Source of the DNA: Micropterix aruncella
Lineage: Eukaryota; Arthropoda; Insecta; Lepidoptera; Micropterigidae
DNA length: 64,000 bases
Direction: 5' to 3'
Assembly: GCA_944548615.1 (NCBI GenBank)
Contig: OX155980.1
Location: 3,707,395-3,771,394 of the forward strand
Part shown: positions 55,441 to 64,000 of the stretch, piece after piece
Position numbering within the stretch: the stretch's first letter is position 1
How the letters are laid out: the number at the start of each line of letters is the position of its first letter
The notes under the pieces: generated by a model
Told to the model about the DNA's origin: nothing
The model's database searches: none
Seen by the model: the letters and a program-made list of their open reading frames with translations, nothing else
Made by a program: the position numbers and the translations under genes

Positions 55441-55631
55441 GTGGTAAGGTCGTTAGTCCGGAATCCACTGCTCACCCCCCATAAGTGTAAAAATAGTATT
55501 ATGATGGGCCCGACTCCGGTCGGTGAGTTCCACGGCAGCTCCGTTTTGTATTTTATTTTTAACTAATGTCTCGATATAACATACTATCTATCAGCGCTGA
55601 AACTAACGAAATTTTCTACATTTTTTTGCAG

Positions 55632-56105
55632 CACAAAGTGCTAGATATGTTCATCACGGATACGTCTCGGGATGACGACATCCACATTACTGATGAATTG
55701 GTATACAAGGGCCTAGCCAGGATCTGCAGCGAAGAGGAGGCCGATGTAAGTTCCAGCTCATCTTCCACTTCCGCTCCCGAGGTCGTCTCTCCCTCTGCTA
55801 ACGCAGACCACTTTCCGGACGACGTGTCCGAATCGGCGTCCTGCGTGATCGGACCCGTCAGGATATCGGATGAGAGTTTCTCCGCGCCGGAGGCACCGGC
55901 ACCGCGCAAGAGCATCTTGTTGGAGTTCTTGCGTAAAAACCTCAATCAGATTCCGGACGACAATCCGCCGACGATTTCCAAAGTTTCCGAGTCGGCCGGG
56001 CAACGCAACGGGTCCGTTGTTTCCGAGGGTGGGTCGAAGAAACCTTCAGCGTTCGACTTGTGGAGAATCGTCTACGGTGTGCCTAGGAAGGAAGATACAT
56101 CTTAG
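55632..56105 (+). CDS. TDRD5: Tudor gene exon 11, with alternative read-through terminus
   Basis: Acceptor TTTTTTGCAG ending 55631. Codons HKVLDMFITDTSRDDDIHIT then DELVYKGLARICSEEEAD reach a perfect donor GTAAGT at 55746; splicing there joins exon 12 in phase 0. The frame stays open past the donor for another 119 residues: Ser-rich acidic sequence, RKSILLEFLRKNLNQIPDDN, and KKPSAFDLWRIVYGVPRKED, stopping at 56105. That extension has the GC-rich codon use of the other exons and little stop-free alternative, so a 729-residue short isoform is plausible. AATAAA lies at 56568-56573. Confidence 0.82.
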   Translation, partial: HKVLDMFITDTSRDDDIHITDELVYKGLARICSEEEADVSSSSSSTSAPEVVSPSANADHFPDDVSESASCVIGPVRISDESFSAPEAPAPRKSILLEFLRKNLNQIPDDNPPTISKVSESAGQRNGSVVSEGGSKKPSAFDLWRIVYGVPRKEDTS

Positions 56106-56984
56106 TCGTATTGTTATCTATATCGTACTGAACGTAGGAGCGTATGAATGATGTTTTCAGCACCCTTTACCTAATTTTGTGAGCACCCTTTACTAGGGAT
56201 AGTTTTTTAACGTTGATACTCTGACGGTGATTATTATTATTTTATTATAATAGACCTGCAAATATTAAGCACTGAAATTATCGAGACGATTTTTGAACTG
56301 GTTGACATTTCCTGCTTCCACAATTTGTGGAATCCATTCCATGCATCCACTAAGAAAGTGCTTCCTTCGATTGCTCGAGTGTCTTAATCAGCTTGAACTG
56401 AATTGCTTATTGGTGTTAATGGTAAAGAGGGTATTAAGGCAAGGATAATCATAGTATCGGTGTATATGTGTTTATACTCTGATTTACATATGTAAATATT
56501 TCTATATTCATATGCATATGAGTCATAAGAAAATTACTGCCGTTCTAAGAAAATTTGACATATCTGCAATAAATGTGTTTTGCATTAGGTTCGCATTTAG
56601 TGGGAGGCATTTATGTTGATTTTTAAAAAATCTAAATTAGCATTTCTGTAGAAAAACCGAGGGTTCTTCAATTTTGTGTTTGGGGCATGTATAAATCTTT
56701 TATATTTAAAACAAAACTGTTTTTAAACATTTTTTAACGAAATGTATTTTTTTACATCTCATCATTGGTCGAATTAAATTTCTAGCTTAGTATTACAAAC
56801 TTACAGCCAATTTTTCTCCAAAATTTCAAATGCTTTGATCTCAAAATGACAATTTTGCAGATATGTTAAATTTCCTATGTATTACCTACTATTGTAGTTT
56901 GCGTTGGACTGTAGCATCAAAAGATTTACATACATGTTATTTTTTAGACATTGTTAGGCTATTCGGTTTGGCAACGATCTTACA
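56106..56984. other. Intron 11 sequence (or 3' UTR of the short isoform)
   Basis: AT-rich and non-coding. Would contain the 3' UTR of the read-through isoform if it ends at AATAAA 56568-56573. No repeat identified. Confidence 0.45.
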
Positions 56985-59585
56985 CCTCCGCCCCTGCCTA
57001 CGGTAGCTTTTGCTTCTCAACCTCCATCACTAGATGAGATTCTTAATCAAGTAAAGAGGAAGCCGTCGGGCTCTACTCCGGGTCCCGATGGTATTCCCTA
57101 TTTAGTATACAAAAAATGCCCCTGCCTTCTGCAATATTTAGGATCCATCTTCCGAAATATATGGAATAGCGGTGTAGTCCCACAGAATTTTGGCCGAGCG
57201 ACAGTCATCTTAATTCCGAAGGTCCCAGTTTGCACCGGACCAAAGGACGCTCGGCCCATTGCTCTCACAGACACTGTGGCCAAAATCTTTTTTAGCATAG
57301 TCCACACGAGGATGAGCGAATTCATGCACCGGAATGAGTACCTTGGAGTATCAGTTCAAAAAGGCTTCATGCGCGGCGTCTCGGGCTGCCTCGAGCACAA
57401 CTCTCTCCTGGCTGCTGCCATCAAGGATGCGAGACAGCACGAACGCCAAATCAATGTATGCTGGCTCGACCTAGAGAATGCCTTTGGGTCAGTCCGACAC
57501 AGTCTCCTCCACTTTGCACTCCGCTGGTACAACTTCCCACCAGTCGTGCGTGACATTGTAGCCTCCTACTACAACTGTCTGACTTTCCATGTTAAAACGC
57601 AAGAATGGACTACCCGCTCTATACCATATTCAATTGGACTATTTCAGGGCTGTTGCCTCTCCCCGACGATCTTTAATATAGTTTTTAATATACTTCTGGA
57701 AAGCCTGAGCCAGTTTGACAGGAAGTGGGGCTACCGTTTTAAAACAGACGGCCAATACACCTCGTCGTGCCTCGCTTTTGCCGACGACCTAACTTTCATC
57801 ACCAGAAGCCCCAAGCAGCTTTCCCTGCTATTACAGAAAGTGGAGCTTTTCTGCGACTGGTCAGGCTGTATAAAAGTGAAGCCCTCCAAATGTTTTTGCC
57901 TTGGACTCGCCCGCATGGGCACAAAGTTTACATCCTATGACCCCAAATTGGTCTATAAGGGCTCTAATATCTCCCTTATAGACCCAAACAATCATTTCAA
58001 ATTCCTCGGCAGAAAAATCACCCATCAGGGAAAAGACGTCTCGGGCGATCATGTTAAAGAGCATTTCAAAAGTTGCCTGGCGAAAATAGATGCCTTGCTA
58101 ATTTCTGGCCCTCGTAAGGCCTGGATCTATGACAATTATCTAACGTCACATTTGTCATGGCCCTTTCTTATTTACGATTTTACCAAAACCCAACTGTCCC
58201 GTCTAGATGCACTGGTGACAGCTAGTTTAAAATCCTGGCTGTCCTTAGCCAAACCAGCTGACCCCTCGACTCTCTTCAGGTCCAAACAAAATTTTGGGCT
58301 AGCGCTTAAACTGCCCTCTCTGCTCTACGCCAACTCCAGAATAACCAAAAATTCGATTCTGTGCAATTCCAAAGATCCGGCAATATCGAAGCACGTAATA
58401 AGTGGCTGTAGTGATTCAAATGAACTACAAGCCCGCGTAGACTTCCACAAAAGGTTCCTTACTGGAATCAGCCAGAATGGCACTGGTCTGGGGTATGGCA
58501 GTACAACCATGAGCGATGTGGACTTGAAGAAGTCTCTCTTGCTGGGAGATTACGACAGCAATAGTATGGCTCACGCTATTGGCCTTCAATGCCAGAATGA
58601 TTGGACAACAATTGGAGACTTTTGCATTCCTCCTCCAATGCACTGGAAAGTAATGTTGTATGACTGGACGCCAGAGATGCTGAAATTTTATTTAAATGCC
58701 TTTCAGCATACACTTCCAGACCCCAGTAACCTCGCTCGTTGGAGCTATGCCGAGGATAGTTCATGTCCCCTTTGTAGCAACACCCCTTGTACAGCTAGAC
58801 ATATTCTAGCTGGCTGCAAGGTGGCCTTGGATCAAGGACGGTACACTTACCGCCACGACAAAGTCCTTGCTGTTATTCGCGAGGTACTTAGCCTCTCAGT
58901 GGCTCGTGCCAACAAGGGTTTGACAGTATCCTCCAAACCCCCAATACAGTTTGTGCGGGTTGGCTCTAAAGGCAAAAAACATCTCACTGCAAAACCTTTC
59001 TCAATAATCGAGAAAGCTTCAGATTGGATTATGGAGGTCGATTCGGTCTCTAAGCAGTACAAATTCCCTGAAAGTCTCGGATGCACAGCCCTGCGTCCAG
59101 ATATAACTCTTTACTCTCTATCTCGGAAGATGGTCCTTATCGTAGAGTTAACTGTTCCATGGGAATCAAATATCCCAAAAGACCACGAGTACAAATTTAA
59201 TAAATACCATGACCTCGCAAATGCCGTCACCCGGAACGGCTTCACTGTTCACCTTCACGCGGTGGAAGTAGGCGCTCGTGGCTTGCCAGCTAAATCTTTG
59301 TTTCACCTTTTTAAAGATCTTGGTCTCTCCAGGAAAATAATCAACTCCTTTCTAGAAAAATTATCTAAAACCGCGATTTCTGCATCTCAAATTCTATGGC
59401 TTCGAAGGGGGAGTGAATGGGTGGCAAGGTGAACGCTCACATGTGGCAAGACAGCTGTCCTAAACCTACCACAGCCGGTTCGTAAGTCCGGAATCCACTG
59501 CTCACCCCCCAGAAGTGTAAAAAAAATAGTATTATGATGGGCCCGACTCCGGTCGGTGAATTCCATGGCAGCTCCGTTTGTATTT
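56985..59585 (+). mobile_element. RLE-type non-LTR retrotransposon, copy E (best preserved)
   Basis: 5'-truncated just before the RT domain, with a full nuclease and 3' UTR ending GGCAGCTCCGTTTGTATTT. Same family as 10732, 25660, 46245 and 52888. The combination of one ORF with C-terminal CCHC and PD-(D/E)xK-type nuclease places it in the R2/R4/NeSL/HERO group; those elements are often sequence-specific, but no shared target is visible between the copies here. Confidence 0.92.
56995..59432 (+). CDS. RT and restriction-like endonuclease of the RLE element
   Basis: One frame is open from the truncation point to TGA at 59432; a 718-codon stretch starts at 57276. Motifs in order: PSGSTPGPDGIPY and KDARPIALTDTVAKIFFSIV (RT start), CWLDLENAFGSV (motif A), GLFQGCCLSPTIFNI (motif B), CLAFADDLTF (catalytic, residues 168-171 of the 718), FKFLGRKIT; thumb; CPLCSNTPCTARHILAGC (C-x2-C-x8-H-x4-C); then RPDITLYS...VLIVELTVPWE, the PD...E nuclease core. 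No internal stop. It lacks the N-terminal DNA-binding fingers and start, so it is probably not autonomous, though catalytic domains look intact. Confidence 0.92.
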
Positions 59586-59608
59586 ATTCAGATGTGTCAA
59601 ATATAAAG

Positions 59609-59721
59609 TATAGTCTGTGCGCAAATGCTAGTCACCGCTTGGGGTGAGACGGGGTCAGACGGGAGCGAGAGACGAGGTGAGAGCAAATCAGGTGGTGACT
59701 AGCACTTGCGCGCAGACTATA
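59609..59721. mobile_element. Short palindromic MITE
   Basis: TATAGTCTGTGCGCAAATGC...GTCACC at the left matches GGTGACTAGC...GCGCAGACTATA at the right with two mismatches over about 28 bp, enclosing a 55-bp G-rich core. 113 bp in all, probably with a TA target. Inserted just after the RLE copy E. Confidence 0.8.
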
Positions 59722-61115
59722 AGAAAAATATTTTAGGTTATGTCCAGTATGATTTGCAGGCTCTTTGTTTGATTTTAGGTTTGCGTTTTCTTTATTGGTT
59801 CTAAAACTACCTACGCTCTTTAAAGGACCACATTAATAATCTTATTAATTTGGACATGCCTATTCATAACAATAGGTTGACTAAAAGCCTACTGTAATAT
59901 TGTATTTTTCTGTTTTCATCTTTTAATTTTACTCACCTTACCTTTTTGGTGCATTTTCTTGGATTATTACTTGTTTTTAAAGTGTTCAAATTGTTGAAAC
60001 CTATGTTTCATTGTTAGTGACTACCTACTTTATCCATAATTCACAAAAAAGATATTAAGAGGGAGCGTATTTGGATGCAAATTCCTTTATTTTATGTATT
60101 TGCTAACTTGCACTGCGAGTTTGTAAACAGTTGCAAAATTGCCCATTTACTTATTCTTGAAATCTCATTTTTTTTTCTTCTGGTGGCGTTTCTAGTACCA
60201 CCTGAATTTGAAATGGATTCTACTACATTTCGTCTCTAGAGTATGTACAGCTATAAATAATTGCATCAATTATCAAACGATAATTGTATTCTCTCAGTAT
60301 CCACTCGTTGTGAAAGTTCTATCGAAATTCCCTGACCACTTTTCTGAAATTCCCTGCTGTTAATTTCATTTGAAATCCTTAGATTATTTGGTGTACCGTT
60401 CTTCCAATATCTCTAAAGATTCTTGTACAAACTATTTAAGAGCTTAGATATAATAAGTTGTTGATCAAAAATAAATGTGGGATTAAAATCTAAGTATAAT
60501 ATTTATGTGTGTTTTATTCAACATGCCGAATGCGAGGGTCAAACTCCAAGGCAATACATTAATTATTCTTTTGAAGAACACAATAAAACATTTTTTGGTC
60601 CTTTTGTAATATAAAGAGTTGTATCACTCTTTAATTCAGAGGTGAAATGGTAACTATTTCTATTGCGCTTCACTAGATATTTTTTGTTAAAAAGGCTCTA
60701 ACAATATGTTCAATGTGCCGTCAGCTTACGGTAAATCAGTATTGTCAGTGCCACATTGCTGTCATGCTCATAGGGAGTTTGCGATCATGAGGATGCTTAC
60801 TTTGCAGGGAGCTTGGAAAATTGGACAGGAGTGGTGTTCCCTGATATCTCTCGCTTACCTTTTTTCAACTCTAATTGTGTGCAGGAGGTCTTATTTTCGT
60901 TCGTTTAGCATGTTGCCTCCAAAATAGGGCATTTAAACGGGAGAACTTTGGCAGGGCACTAGGCAAATTTGGGAAAGCGGAGTATTTCAGGTTCGTAAAA
61001 GTTCGCACATTTTAGCTTTCCATTTCTGCAAAACCGAAATCCAACTCCGGCCAAATAAAACAGATTATTTTGCATTCAGCATCGTTCTCTCCTTCGGATT
61101 ACGAAACCGATCGGT
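59722..61115. other. Intron 11 sequence
   Basis: About 1.4 kb, mostly AT-rich. The 73-codon frame at 60706-60927 has no domain. Nothing else recognised. Confidence 0.35.
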
Positions 61116-61386
61116 TTAACCCCTCAGGCCCCGATTGGCCGATATCGGCCACAAAACGATTCAGCGTGACTGCCCGGTTTTAATTTTATTTTAATTTAAT
61201 TTGTTTTATTTTATTATGTTTCATTATGTTAATATGTTTCATTTTAATTATGGGTACAGTGGTTTGTCAGTAATTAATGTTTTGGTGAGACAGTGTCGTA
61301 ATTCATTTTTTTTCCTAATTTTTACTAATTTTTTTTTGGGACAGCAACTTGTCAATCGGCTGAGGGGCCGAGGCCTGAAGGGTTAA
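61116..61386 (-). mobile_element. TTAA MITE, family 1, copy 2 (inverted)
   Basis: TTAACCCCTCAGGCCCCGAT at the left and GAGGCCTGAAGGGTTAA at the right; the whole 271 bp is the diverged reverse complement of 7919-8181. It ends 36 bp before exon 12, so it may supply or constrain the branch point region; TCTAAT at 61396-61401 lies just outside it. Confidence 0.88.
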
Positions 61387-61422
61387 TATGATTTGGTCTA
61401 ATTGTGGATTTTGGTTATTCAG

Positions 61423-62169
61423 GATTACCGGGCGGCAGACTCGAGCCTATTTGAAAAATACGAACAGTGCCGCATTGAGCATTTTCATCATGTGGTGCAG
61501 TTGGACCAATACGAAATCCCCGTCACGAACGACCCTCCCGGCCATTCCATCGATTACGACGAGGATGCTTTGGAGAAAATGCTCGCCAAAGTCGCGCCTC
61601 GCAAACCTGAACATTTTACGGCGGTTTTGCTTAACGACCTATTTTCGGCGGCTCGCAAAAAGGGTCAGGAGGAAATACAGATGCCGAACGAGACAGAGGA
61701 GGGACAAGAGGGAGACCGCGAGGATGTGCCCCTCGTTGATATCCCGACGGAGATTCCGGTGCTGCCAATGTGGCCCTATTCCAATTTCCCTACTCTGTCC
61801 CACGACTCGAATCTTTATCTCCCACATCCACATCAGCCGATGCAGCCCGTCGAAAATCAACCGCGGCCAGTCAAGTACCCTCATCAGCCGCCGCGGCCAG
61901 TTGAGTATCCGCATCAGCCGCTGCCGCCGTATAATGCCGCTCCGCAGAACACCTTTTTGCGAAGCTCCCCTCCGCCGATTGCCGTCCCTCCGCAAAATGT
62001 CCTTCCGCAGAATACCTCTCGCCGAAACAGTGTAGATGCGACCGCCATCGTACGTCCGGAGTGGGCCGTACAGCTCCAACCGAGAGCGGCTAAGCAGAGT
62101 GAGTACATTTTAGATTTTTCCCCGCCAAGCAAGAGAAAAACGGTGAGGTCCATCCCCACTAGGAAATAA
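61423..62169 (+). CDS. TDRD5: Tudor gene exon 12: long isoform C-terminus
   Basis: Acceptor GTTATTCAG ending 61422; phase 0. It encodes 248 residues: DYRAADSSLFEKYEQCRIEH, an Asp/Glu-rich part, AVLLNDLFSAARKKGQEEIQ, then a Pro-rich region with imperfect repeats of PHQP and PVEYPHQP, and a basic end SPPSKRKTVRSIPTRK. No folded domain; long disordered tails are usual in TDRD5. The stop TAA (62167-62169) lies inside an AATAAA hexamer (62165-62170). Confidence 0.85.
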   Translation, partial: DYRAADSSLFEKYEQCRIEHFHHVVQLDQYEIPVTNDPPGHSIDYDEDALEKMLAKVAPRKPEHFTAVLLNDLFSAARKKGQEEIQMPNETEEGQEGDREDVPLVDIPTEIPVLPMWPYSNFPTLSHDSNLYLPHPHQPMQPVENQPRPVKYPHQPPRPVEYPHQPLPPYNAAPQNTFLRSSPPPIAVPPQNVLPQNTSRRNSVDATAIVRPEWAVQLQPRAAKQSEYILDFSPPSKRKTVRSIPTRK

Positions 62170-62170
62170 A
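62165..62170 (+). terminator. Polyadenylation signal overlapping the stop codon
   Basis: AATAAA includes the TAA stop of the Tudor gene. A T-rich then GT-rich stretch follows (TTTTTTGTGATT, GAGTTGTCGGTG), as expected downstream of a cleavage site, which would give a 3' UTR of about 20-30 bases. Confidence 0.55.
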
Positions 62171-62262
62171 GTTTAGTTTATTACAATTTTTTGTGATTCA
62201 TGAGTTGTCGGTGAGATCAATCGAAAGAATAACTGTGATATTGTTGAAGATAAAAGATGTTT

Positions 62263-62886
62263 TTAACCCTTTACTGGGAATATGATTTTAAACTACGTAA
62301 TAGGGCACATGGTTTGAGGGACCGATATTTTAAATTATTGATAATAAAACATACTTTCTAACTCAACATTTTATTTAAGTACCGATATCAAAAGCCTGAT
62401 ATCTTATGAACTAGAAAGAGTTAGGTATAACAGTTATATGTGTTGTCTATCTTATTATAAGTGACACTTATGTCGTATTTAGGGCACATTTTTTGCAGAC
62501 CCTCATAGAACACTCTTTTATAAGATTCCTAACATTTGATGCATTTATAGCCTGTCTGGCGCTTCTTGGTGTATGGACAGAGTTTGCAAGTCTTTCTTTT
62601 TTTTTAATTTTGTCCGTCATGGTCATCCGTACCTCCCCAGAAGGTCTCACAGACCGGTACTAATAATTACAACTTTTTAAAACGGCAAAAAAACATAAAA
62701 TATATATGTTTAAAACAATGAAACAGACGCTCCTACAGACTCGGATCGCCGCATGCGCCGACACAGTAGGAACTAATAGGAGGCTACTGGGAGTGGTAGG
62801 ACGCTGAGGGGTGGGGGGGGGGGACTGGAAGCATTTCTGATGAACCATAGCGGTATGTGAGACCGATGTTCCAGGTAAAGGGTTAA
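62263..62886 (-). mobile_element. Fossil piggyBac element
   Basis: TTAACCCTTTACTGGGAA at the left and TTCCAGGTAAAGGGTTAA at the right: TTAA duplication plus inverted termini with about 13 of 15 positions matching. The 624-bp interior keeps a piece of transposase on the minus strand. Internally deleted relative to the usual 2-2.5 kb. Confidence 0.92.
62462..62592 (-). pseudogene. piggyBac transposase C-terminal cysteine domain remnant
   Basis: Minus-strand reading TCKLCPYTKKRQTGYKCIKC, then a TAG, then ESYKRVFYEGLQKMCPKY. C-x2-C...C-x2-C is the Cys-rich domain that ends piggyBac transposases and binds the transposon ends. The stop and loss of the catalytic domain make it a fossil. Confidence 0.75.
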
Positions 62887-63689
62887 AATCATGATTTTAC
62901 TTCAAACAAATTACGCTAGGCCAGTTACTAAAAACCATTAATCTGCAAACTACATTGGGCAATATTATGTTCCTTAGTTGGAGCGGCTCTGCAGTGATAA
63001 ACCCCTATGGTGGCGCATTGAAATGGCGGCACATACAGATGGCGCATTAAATGTTTATTTTCATTTGGTCATTTCATATAAAAGTTCATTTCAAACTGAC
63101 ACCACCCATGCCAATTCTACTAGTACAAATATTGCATATTAAAGTAGCGAAATGAGATGCTTACGTTATTACAAATGAATAACGTAGGCATCTGAAAGTC
63201 AGTACTGTTCATAACTCATACTGTAATGTTCATAAGTTACATACTGTTCACCTGTTCGATGAGTATTGAAAATAAGATAGAGGAATGTTGTTGCAAGGAG
63301 TTTTACATGTGCAACAACAACAAAATTTAGATGTGCGGGTTTGATAAGTGCGAAATTTAGATGTGCGCTATCGCCAGGGCCGTCATTTAGACAATGTCGT
63401 TTATAAAACCTGAACATTTAATCATTTTTCCACATTTTGATAATAAAATAGTTGGTTTCGATTTTAGTTGCTTCTTTTTCTTTCTCCAAAAATGAACTTG
63501 TCAATTTGCCACCCTGTCGGTCTGAAATATAAATCGCATAAATTAACGAGAATAGAACAGCCGAATAAAAAAAAAACATTTTTTTTTGCGACAGCTCATG
63601 AGTGCAAATTTGACTAATTAATCATTAGGTTATAGGGGCATAGTATTGTGGCATAAATTGTGGGGGCTAACGGGCCCATGATGAGTTGG
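62887..63689. other. Sequence downstream of the Tudor gene
   Basis: AT-rich and non-coding. Around 63300-63370 ATTTAGATGTGCG occurs twice within 40 bp. No gene recognised. Confidence 0.3.
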
Positions 63690-64000
63690 CCACGATGACC
63701 CATGTGTACAGGGTCGGTCACACTCACGGGTCAACACCCATCCGACGGCCTCCTCGCATGGGGTGCGAGGCCTGGGTAGGACACTGGGTCAACCAGTCTC
63801 CCCTGGGAATCAAACCTCTGGCGCCCCTGGACGGTCTGCGCACCGTGCGGGGTTTGCTCCAATCGGTTGTGCTCTCTGACTAACAGTCGGGGGAGTCTGG
63901 GAACTGTATTGTTTCCTATAGAGCGGGGGTGGTTGCGTACCTTATGGCGACTGCTCTGGAATTGACCATTGGCCATCCGATCCCGGGTAAGAGGCGGGCA
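63690..64000 (+). repeat. Dispersed GC-rich repeat, copy 3 (runs off the window)
   Basis: Aligns with the complement of 1505-1770 (ACACTGGGTCAACCAGTCTC, GGACGGTCTGCGCACCG, TTTCCTATAGAGCGGGGGTG, GATCCCGG) and with 16890-17100. Same orientation as copy 2. Its right end lies outside the window. Confidence 0.8.

Larger units (their letters stand above)
52888..55560 (+). mobile_element. RLE-type non-LTR retrotransposon, copy D (decayed)
   Basis: Runs from an N-terminal zinc-finger piece through RT and nuclease to the 3' UTR (GATGGGCCCGACTCCGGTC, GGCAGCTCCGTTTTG). Many frameshifts and stops. It ends about 70 bp before exon 11 of the Tudor gene and is in sense. Confidence 0.88.
3587..62169 (+). other. 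TDRD5: Gene: two-LOTUS, one-Tudor protein (TDRD5/Tejas-like), 12 exons
   Basis: Twelve GT-AG exons join in phase to 2574 coding bases (858 residues). LOTUS 1 spans about residues 5-95 (exons 1-2), a Ser/Pro/Asn-rich linker 97-266 (exons 3-4), LOTUS 2 about 267-348 (exons 5-6), an extended Tudor domain about 387-572 (exons 8-10), and a disordered tail 611-858. LOTUS domains of Tejas/TDRD5-class proteins bind and stimulate Vasa-type DEAD-box helicases; Tudor domains bind methyl-arginine on Piwi proteins. The family acts in germ granules for piRNA production and transposon control. One Tudor plus a long tail favours TDRD5/Tejas over TDRD7/Tapas, which usually has several Tudor domains. Vertebrate TDRD5 has three LOTUS domains; two are found here. 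Ortholog assignment is inference. Introns reach 16 kb because of transposons. Confidence 0.85.

Noticed and set aside
55616..55945. Minus-strand frames opposite exon 11
   Set aside because: Shadows of the GC-rich Tudor exon.
61388..62035. 215-codon frame overlapping exon 12 in another phase
   Set aside because: Arg/Ser-rich shadow; only the other phase matches the acceptor and the exon 11 donor.
1..64000. tRNA, rRNA or bacterial-type operons
   Set aside because: No cloverleaf or rRNA block could be supported, and gene structure is clearly eukaryotic.

Overview
The window is eukaryotic, almost certainly arthropod and most likely insect. It has GT-AG introns, retrotransposon families typical of insects (Jockey, LOA, RTE and CR1-like elements, an R2-group element with a restriction-like endonuclease, Ty3/gypsy), mariner and TTAA-inserting (piggyBac-type) elements, and twin TATCGATA (DRE-type) promoter motifs. 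I cannot name the species.

One host gene fills most of the window on the + strand. Twelve exons (3587-3775, 6506-6606, 7756-7880, 11581-11964, 15780-15873, 17557-17709, 25438-25549, 41651-41841, 50082-50223, 51788-52012, 55632-55745, 61423-62169) join with matching phases into an 858-residue protein. It has two LOTUS (OST-HTH) domains, one extended Tudor domain and a proline-rich tail, the architecture of the germline piRNA factor TDRD5/Tejas. Exon 11 also reads through its donor to a stop at 56105, giving a possible 729-residue isoform with a different tail.

The introns are packed with mobile DNA. Intron 1 holds RTE and CR1-like pieces and a decayed MADF-carrying DNA transposon. Introns 3-6 hold a TTAA MITE, CR1-like elements, an RNase H element with target duplications, a hAT MITE, and a dispersed repeat. 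Intron 6 (17.7-25.4 kb) holds a LOA element nested in an older RT fragment, a Jockey 5' half, a mariner remnant and a short satellite array. Intron 7 holds a complete 13.6-kb Ty3/gypsy retrotransposon (27713-41319) with 1980-bp LTRs and a TCCT target duplication. Intron 8 holds a cluster of TTAA elements, a copy of an RLE-type retrotransposon, and a tandem duplication that copied the start of exon 9. Introns 10 and 11 each hold another sense copy of that RLE element. A fossil piggyBac lies just beyond the gene.

Points deserving attention: the alternative 3' ends of the Tudor gene; the tandem duplication that creates a decoy exon-9 acceptor fused in frame to retrotransposon sequence; two copies of one MITE sitting within 40 bp of exon boundaries; a textbook A-AAA-AAC slippery site between gag and pol; and a sharply bounded tract of identity between two RLE copies that suggests gene conversion. 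I saw no CRISPR, rRNA or convincing tRNA gene. I did not find a demonstrably new biological system; the strongest novelty is structural.
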